Source of the DNA: Acidobacteriota bacterium
Lineage (GTDB): Bacteria > Acidobacteriota > UBA890 > WLXD01
Length of the DNA stretch: 64,000 nt
NCBI GenBank assembly: GCA_012103255.1
Contig: WLXD01000005.1
Location: 266,560 to 330,559, forward strand
Reading direction: 5' to 3'
Part shown: one piece after another, positions 58,950 through 64,000 of the stretch
How the letters are laid out: every line of letters starts with the position of its first letter
Position numbering within the stretch: position 1 is the first letter of the stretch
Position numbers and translations under genes: made by a program
Notes under the pieces: generated by a model
What the model saw: the letters and a program-made list of their open reading frames with translations, nothing else
What the model was told of the DNA's origin: nothing
Database searches by the model: none

Positions 58950-61900
58950 TTGGACGCCGTGCACCCTCTACTCGAATTGATGAAGAGACGGATTGTCGTG
59001 CTCGACGGCGCGATGGGCACCATGATCCAGACCTACGGATTGGACGAGTCCGGGTTCAGGGGGAAACGCTTCGCAGATTGGGGTCACGAATTGCGTGGCG
59101 CGAGCGACGTGTTGTGCCTTACGCAACCTGACGTGATTCGCCAGATCCACGCCAGCTTCATCGATGCCGGCGCGGATGTTATCGAGACCAACACGTTCAA
59201 CGCCCAGGCAATTTCTCTGTCGGACTATGGGCTCGAGGATCTGACTCACGAGATCAATGTCGCGGGCGCGCGCCTGGTGCGCGATGCCATCGATGCCGCC
59301 GGCGATGGGAAGCAACGTTTCATCGCCGGCTCGCTCGGCCCGACCAACGCTACAGCGTCGATTTCCCCAGACGTGAATCGTCCCGGCTACCGCGCACACT
59401 CATTCGAGGACTTCCGCGCTGCCTACTACGAGCAAGCGCGAGGCCTTCTCGATGGCGGCGTTGATGTGTTGATGGTGGAGACGATCTTCGACACACTCAA
59501 TTCCAAGGCCGCTCTGTTCGCTATCGAGCAGTTGTTCGATGAACGCGGCGAACGCGTGCCCCTCATCATCTCGGTGACGATCACGGACGCCTCCGGTCGC
59601 ACGTTGTCCGGGCAAACCGTCGAAGCTTTCTGGAACTCGGTTCGCCACGCTCGCCCCGACATTGTGGGCGTGAACTGTGCACTCGGCGCTGATCTCATGC
59701 GTCCATACGTCGAGGAACTCGCGGGAATCGCCGACTGTTCCATCTCCTGCTATCCGAACGCTGGTTTGCCCAACGAGTTCGGCGGCTACGATCAATCGCC
59801 CGAGGAGATGGCTGAGATCCTCGGCGAGTTTGCGAGCGCGGGCTTGCTCAACATGGTTGGAGGCTGTTGCGGTACAACTCCGAAGCATCTGGCCGCAATC
59901 GTCGAGCGCGTAGCTGATGAGCCGGTGCATATTCCGGCCGAACCTCCCCCCTACTCCCGCTACTCCGGGCTCGAACCGCTGACCATCTTCCCTGACACCA
60001 CGTTCACGGTCGTTGGCGAGCGAACGAACGTCACGGGTTCTGCACGATTCCGCCGCCTGGTGAAGTCGGGCGACTACGAGACCGCTCTCGAGGTGGCTCG
60101 GCAGCAGGTCGACAACGGGGCCAACATCCTCGATGTCAACATGGATGAGGGGCTGCTCGACGTCCCTGCCGTCATGACGGAGTTCTTGAACTTGATCGCG
60201 GCCGAACCGGACATCGCCCGGGTGCCGATCATGATCGACTCCTCGGACTTCGAAGTGCTCGAGGCGGGCCTGCGATGCGTCCAAGGAAAGGCGGTCGTCA
60301 ACTCGATCTCCCTGAAGGACGGTGAAGAGGAGTTTCGGCGCCGCGGACAGCTCGTGCAGCGCTATGGGGCGGCCGTCGTGGTCATGGCATTCGACGAAAC
60401 GGGTCAGGCCACGGGAATCGATGATCGAGTGGAGATTCTCACGCGCGCGGCGCGGATCCTGATCGATGAGATTTGCTTCACTGAAGAAGACCTGATTTTC
60501 GACCCTAACGTTTTGACCGTCGCTACGGGTATCGAGGAACACGATTCGTATGCGCTGAACTTCATCGAGGCGACGCGGCGACTGAAGGGTCTGTTCCCCG
60601 CCGCGCGGGTGTCCGGCGGAATCTCGAATCTGAGTTTCTCGTTTCGCGGCAACGAGCCCGTCCGCCGCGCGATGAACAGCGCCTTCCTCTACCACGCCAT
60701 CCAGGCGGGCCTGGACATGGGGATCGTGAATGCCGGCCAGCTTGATGTCTACGACGAGATCGCTCCGGACCTCCTAGAAGCCATCGAAGATGTGATCTTC
60801 TGCCGGCGTCCGGGTGCGACGGATCGATTGACGTCGCTGGCGGGCGAGCACGGCGAAGAGGAAATCGAAGAGACCGCCGAAGCAGAGTGGCGTCAGGGCT
60901 CGGTTCAAGACCGCATTAGCCATGCCCTGGTGGCCGGTATCGCTGACTTCATCGAAGATGACGCCGAGGAGGCTCGGCAGGAGTGCGGGACTCCGCTGGC
61001 GGTCATCGAAGGGCCGCTCATGGACGGCATGAACGTTGTCGGCGAGTTGTTTGGCGAGGGCAAGATGTTCTTGCCACAGGTGGTCAAGAGCGCACGGGTC
61101 ATGAAGAGGGCCGTTGCCTACCTCGAACCCTTCATGGAGGACGAAGGCACCGGTGAGCGAACGTCCGCTGGGAAAGTTGTTCTGGCGACCGTTAAGGGCG
61201 ATGTCCACGATATCGGCAAGAACATCGTCGGCGTCGTTCTGGCCTGTAACAACTACGAGATCGTCGATCTTGGAGTGATGGTCTCCGCCGAGACGATCCT
61301 CGAAGCAGTCCGTGCCGAGCGCGCCGATATGGTGGGACTGTCAGGACTCATCACGCCCTCACTGGACGAGATGGTGCACGTTGCCGGCGAGTTGGAGCGC
61401 AACGAATACGAGCTGCCCCTACTCATTGGCGGTGCTACCACTTCGGCGAAGCACACAGCCGTGAAGATCGGCCCCAAATACGGGTCCGCGACGGTGCATG
61501 TAAAAGACGCCTCGCGCGCCGTGTCAGTGGTCGGACGACTTCGGGGAAGCGATTCAGATGGGTTCGTCGCTGCGAATCAAACGGAACAGGATCGTCTGCG
61601 CCAAGCGTTTGCGGACGCGAGCACTGCCCGCTATGTAACGCTGGAGGAGAGTCGCTCGGCGAACGGACGGCCGGAAATCGCAGTATCTGAGATCGCAGTG
61701 CCCGAGCATCTTGAGCCGGTCATCGAATCGGATATTCCGCTGTCCGAGGTCACTCCATACATCGACTGGACGCCGTTCTTTCACGCCTGGGAGTTGCGTG
61801 GTGCCTATCCGGCAATTCTGAATCGCGACGACGTGGGGGCCGCGGCGCGCGAGCTGCATGCAAACGCCGAGAAGATGCTCGGGGAGATCGTGGAGCAAGG

Positions 61901-62594
61901 ATCGCTAGGAGCATCGTCGATCTTTCGTTTCTTCAACGCGTCTGCCGTTGGTGAAGACATCAACCTGCTTGATGAAACGGGCGACGTAGTTGGTTCGCTC
62001 TTCGGGCTGAGGCAGCAGCGGCAACGAAAGAATGGCAGCTACATGGCATTGGGCGACGTTGTTGCGTCCGCGGGCGGTCCGAATGACTACCTCGGGATGT
62101 TCGCAGTGACGGCCGGGATTGGCATCGATGACCTCGTCGCGCGGTACGAGGCCGCGCACGACGACTACAACGCCATCATGGTGAAGGCCCTGGCAGATCG
62201 ACTTGCCGAGGCGCTGGCGGAGAAAACCCACGCCGACGCACGGGCCTTCTGCGGGATTCAGGAAGACCTGTCGATGGATGACCTGATCGCCGAGAACTAT
62301 CGCGGGATCCGGCCTGCCCCCGGATATCCAGCGCAGCCGGATCACTCCGAGAAGTTGACGATGTGGAAGATGCTCGATGTTGAGGCGAGTGTCGGTATCA
62401 GCCTCACGGAGTCGTGCGCAATGAGTCCTGCCGCTTCGGTGTCCGGCCTGTACCTGAACCATCCCGAGGCTCGGTACTTCTCGGTCGGCAAGATCGGTGC
62501 CGACCAGGTCGAGGACTATGCCCGACGCAAAGGCGTCGAGGTCACCGAGGCAGAGCGCTGGCTCCGAGCCAACCTCGCCTACGATCCTGACTGA
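58950..62594 (+). CDS. metH: Cobalamin-dependent methionine synthase
   Basis: About 1214 aa from TTG 58950; GTG 58959 ([20 protein letters not shown]) is an equally possible start and no strong ribosome site is seen. Domains in order: homocysteine/zinc domain ([11 protein letters not shown] and GGCCGTTP cysteines), pterin-binding domain ([20 protein letters not shown]), cobalamin cap and Rossmann domains with axial-base His in [15 protein letters not shown], and the SAM-activation domain ([20 protein letters not shown] with [15 protein letters not shown]). All four modules are intact. thrS follows after 73 nt. Confidence 0.96.
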   Translation: MDAVHPLLELMKRRIVVLDGAMGTMIQTYGLDESGFRGKRFADWGHELRGASDVLCLTQPDVIRQIHASFIDAGADVIETNTFNAQAISLSDYGLEDLTHEINVAGARLVRDAIDAAGDGKQRFIAGSLGPTNATASISPDVNRPGYRAHSFEDFRAAYYEQARGLLDGGVDVLMVETIFDTLNSKAALFAIEQLFDERGERVPLIISVTITDASGRTLSGQTVEAFWNSVRHARPDIVGVNCALGADLMRPYVEELAGIADCSISCYPNAGLPNEFGGYDQSPEEMAEILGEFASAGLLNMVGGCCGTTPKHLAAIVERVADEPVHIPAEPPPYSRYSGLEPLTIFPDTTFTVVGERTNVTGSARFRRLVKSGDYETALEVARQQVDNGANILDVNMDEGLLDVPAVMTEFLNLIAAEPDIARVPIMIDSSDFEVLEAGLRCVQGKAVVNSISLKDGEEEFRRRGQLVQRYGAAVVVMAFDETGQATGIDDRVEILTRAARILIDEICFTEEDLIFDPNVLTVATGIEEHDSYALNFIEATRRLKGLFPAARVSGGISNLSFSFRGNEPVRRAMNSAFLYHAIQAGLDMGIVNAGQLDVYDEIAPDLLEAIEDVIFCRRPGATDRLTSLAGEHGEEEIEETAEAEWRQGSVQDRISHALVAGIADFIEDDAEEARQECGTPLAVIEGPLMDGMNVVGELFGEGKMFLPQVVKSARVMKRAVAYLEPFMEDEGTGERTSAGKVVLATVKGDVHDIGKNIVGVVLACNNYEIVDLGVMVSAETILEAVRAERADMVGLSGLITPSLDEMVHVAGELERNEYELPLLIGGATTSAKHTAVKIGPKYGSATVHVKDASRAVSVVGRLRGSDSDGFVAANQTEQDRLRQAFADASTARYVTLEESRSANGRPEIAVSEIAVPEHLEPVIESDIPLSEVTPYIDWTPFFHAWELRGAYPAILNRDDVGAAARELHANAEKMLGEIVEQGSLGASSIFRFFNASAVGEDINLLDETGDVVGSLFGLRQQRQRKNGSYMALGDVVASAGGPNDYLGMFAVTAGIGIDDLVARYEAAHDDYNAIMVKALADRLAEALAEKTHADARAFCGIQEDLSMDDLIAENYRGIRPAPGYPAQPDHSEKLTMWKMLDVEASVGISLTESCAMSPAASVSGLYLNHPEARYFSVGKIGADQVEDYARRKGVEVTEAERWLRANLAYDPD

Positions 62595-62667
62595 GGAAAC
62601 GTACGCGCAGCGCCGCAGTTCCTGGCATCCTTGATCAATATTCCGCCAACTCGAACGAGAGTCCGTC

Positions 62668-64000
62668 GTGCCCGTCATCGAAAAGCAGTCGAAGAACGAT
62701 CCGCTCTACAAGATGCGGCACTCGCTTGCCCACGTGATGGCGCAGGCGGTGGTGAAACACTACCCCGGAACTCTGCTCGGATTCGGGCCGCCCGTGGACG
62801 ATGGGTTCTACTACGATTTTCTCTTCCCGGAAGGCCAGGGGATCAGCGACGAGGATCTGCCGGCGATCGAGAAGGAGATGCGGAAGATCATCGACGCGGA
62901 CCAGGAGTTCGTTCGCGAGGATCTTGGGGCTGCGGCTGCACTCGCCCGTATCGAGCAGATGCAGGAGCCTCACAAGCTTGAATACGCCCGGGAACTGATC
63001 GAGCAGGGCGGTTTCGATTCGCTCTCCTTCTACACCAACGGTCCGTTCGTCGATATGTGCGAGGGGCCGCATGTGGAGACCACAAAGGCCCTGCCGAAGG
63101 ATGGCTTCAAGCTTCACGCTGTCGCTGGCGCGTACTGGAGAGGCGACGAGCGCAACGTGATGCTCAGCCGTATCTACGCCTACGCGTTCGAGAACAGGAA
63201 GAAGGTCAAGGCGCACATCCGTGCGGTTGAGGAAGCAAAGAAGCGAGATCACCGCAAGCTCGGCAAGGAGCTGAGCATCTTTGTCATTGATGACGAGGTG
63301 GGCAAGGGGCTACCGCTCTGGTTGCCCAACGGTGCCATCATCCGGCAGGAGCTGGAAGCGCTCGCACGCGAGACTGAGTTCCGCTACGGCTACTATCCCG
63401 TCGCCACCCCGCATATCACCAAGGACAGCCTCTACTGGACCTCGGGTCACCTGCCTCTTTACGAGCAGGTCATGTATCCGCCGATGCGAATTCATGAGGA
63501 TGCGGAGGCTGGCGGTGCGACGGCAGAGACCGGCGACGGCGAGGCGGAAAAGTACTACTTGAAGCCGATGAACTGCCCGCACCACCATGTGGTGTATCGC
63601 GCAGAACCGCGTTCCTACCGGGATCTTCCACTTCGGCTCGCCGAGTACGGCACGGTGTATCGATTCGAGCGTTCCGGCCAACTACAAGGCCTGACTCGGG
63701 TCCGGGGAATGGGGATGAACGATGCGCATCTCTACGTCACCCCCGATCAGCTCCTGGACGAGTTGAAAGCGGTCATGGAACTACACCGCGAGTACTACGA
63801 CCTCTTCGGCTTTGGCGACTACTACATGCGGTTGAGTCTCTGGGATCCGGACGATCCGAAACGCGGCGCCAAGTACATCGATCAGCCCGAAGACTGGGAA
63901 TTCAGTCAAAAGATCGTTCAGCAGGCGCTCGAAGAGATGGATCTCGACTACACGATCGAACCAGGGGAAGCTGCGTTCTACGGTCCGAAGATCGACGTCC
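62668..64000 (+). CDS. thrS: Threonyl-tRNA synthetase lacking the TGS domain (3' end beyond the window)
   Basis: 444 codons to the window edge, from GTG 62668. A stop at 62632-62634 in the same frame excludes a longer N-terminus, so the protein begins directly with the tRNA_SAD editing domain (LYKMRHSLAHVMAQAV, YTNGPFVDMCEGPHV) and has no TGS domain. Class II catalytic core follows: motif 1 around GKGLPLWLPNGAIIRQELE, zinc ligands in MNCPHHHVVYR and NDAHLYVT, and motif 2 around EYGTVYRFERSGQLQGLTRVRGMG (key elements YRFE and TRVRG). A short insert (EDAEAGGATAETGDGEAEK) precedes the MNCPHH motif. Confidence 0.93.
   Translation, partial: MPVIEKQSKNDPLYKMRHSLAHVMAQAVVKHYPGTLLGFGPPVDDGFYYDFLFPEGQGISDEDLPAIEKEMRKIIDADQEFVREDLGAAAALARIEQMQEPHKLEYARELIEQGGFDSLSFYTNGPFVDMCEGPHVETTKALPKDGFKLHAVAGAYWRGDERNVMLSRIYAYAFENRKKVKAHIRAVEEAKKRDHRKLGKELSIFVIDDEVGKGLPLWLPNGAIIRQELEALARETEFRYGYYPVATPHITKDSLYWTSGHLPLYEQVMYPPMRIHEDAEAGGATAETGDGEAEKYYLKPMNCPHHHVVYRAEPRSYRDLPLRLAEYGTVYRFERSGQLQGLTRVRGMGMNDAHLYVTPDQLLDELKAVMELHREYYDLFGFGDYYMRLSLWDPDDPKRGAKYIDQPEDWEFSQKIVQQALEEMDLDYTIEPGEAAFYGPKIDV

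Noticed and set aside
59400-60695. 431-aa open frame antisense to metH
   Set aside because: Lies wholly inside metH, is rich in His/Arg/Asp as expected from the complement of a high-GC gene, and has no recognisable domain or ribosome site.

Overview
The window is a contiguous, gene-dense, high-GC bacterial chromosome segment with roughly 50 genes. I saw no insertion sequences, phage genes or CRISPR array. The organism is a diderm heterotroph: there is a TolC-type outer-membrane channel, a FadL-like barrel ending in Phe, a lipoprotein-type amidohydrolase and several Sec-exported proteins. The mix of FecR/DUF6600 protein, zinc-ribbon Ser/Thr kinases with FHA partners, exported S9 peptidase and adenylylation-site-free glutamine synthetase would fit Acidobacteriota or a related phylum. 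That placement is inference; there is no rRNA or ribosomal protein here to settle it.

Layout. 0.1-9.9 kb: rarA, then a minus-strand proteostasis operon (LexA-like repressor, clpB, cbpA-type dnaJ, lon) with nth and trmI upstream of it. 10-17.9 kb: CNNM/CBS membrane protein, moeA, queG, a secreted NHL propeller, a phosphoribosyltransferase, glnA, a CPBP protease and a small hydrophobic protein. 18-24.8 kb: a six-gene minus operon of two crotonases, a thiolase and a three-subunit molybdenum hydroxylase of 4-hydroxybenzoyl-CoA reductase type. 25-29.6 kb: small hypothetical, dGTPase, FecR/DUF6600 protein, membrane protein, DUF2203. 29.7-32.4 kb: aminotransferase and trpS, flanked on both sides by intergenic segments that look like small-RNA genes. 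32.4-40.8 kb: a minus-strand run of TolC channel, APC permease, aminotransferase, amidohydrolase and a trifunctional acyl-CoA synthetase/ACP/acyltransferase, headed by a convincing sigma-54 promoter. 41-50.5 kb: isoaspartyl peptidase, a one-TM repeat protein, cardiolipin synthase, fhs, acyl-CoA synthetase, S9 peptidase, DsrE-like protein. 50.5-55.2 kb: a Ser/Thr kinase and FHA signalling cluster. 55.3-64 kb: a FadL-like barrel broken by one in-frame amber codon, a TPR-type exported protein, tRNA-Leu(UAA), a DUF4920-like protein, metH, and thrS running off the window end.

Main points of interest. (1) The regulator heading the clpB-cbpA-lon operon is a LexA paralogue that has lost the catalytic Ser, the catalytic Lys and the Ala-Gly cleavage site, and its promoter carries two tandem 20-bp operator-like units. 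(2) The 29.64-29.92 kb gap holds a good sigma-70 promoter followed by four consecutive perfect hairpins, two with C-rich loops. (3) A second promoter plus terminator unit of about 125 nt lies after trpS. (4) A sigma-54 promoter with an upstream palindrome precedes tolC. (5) An in-frame amber codon interrupts the FadL-like gene. (6) The molybdenum subunit has Gln where the family's active-site Glu is expected. Bases 1-103 hold no gene I can support.
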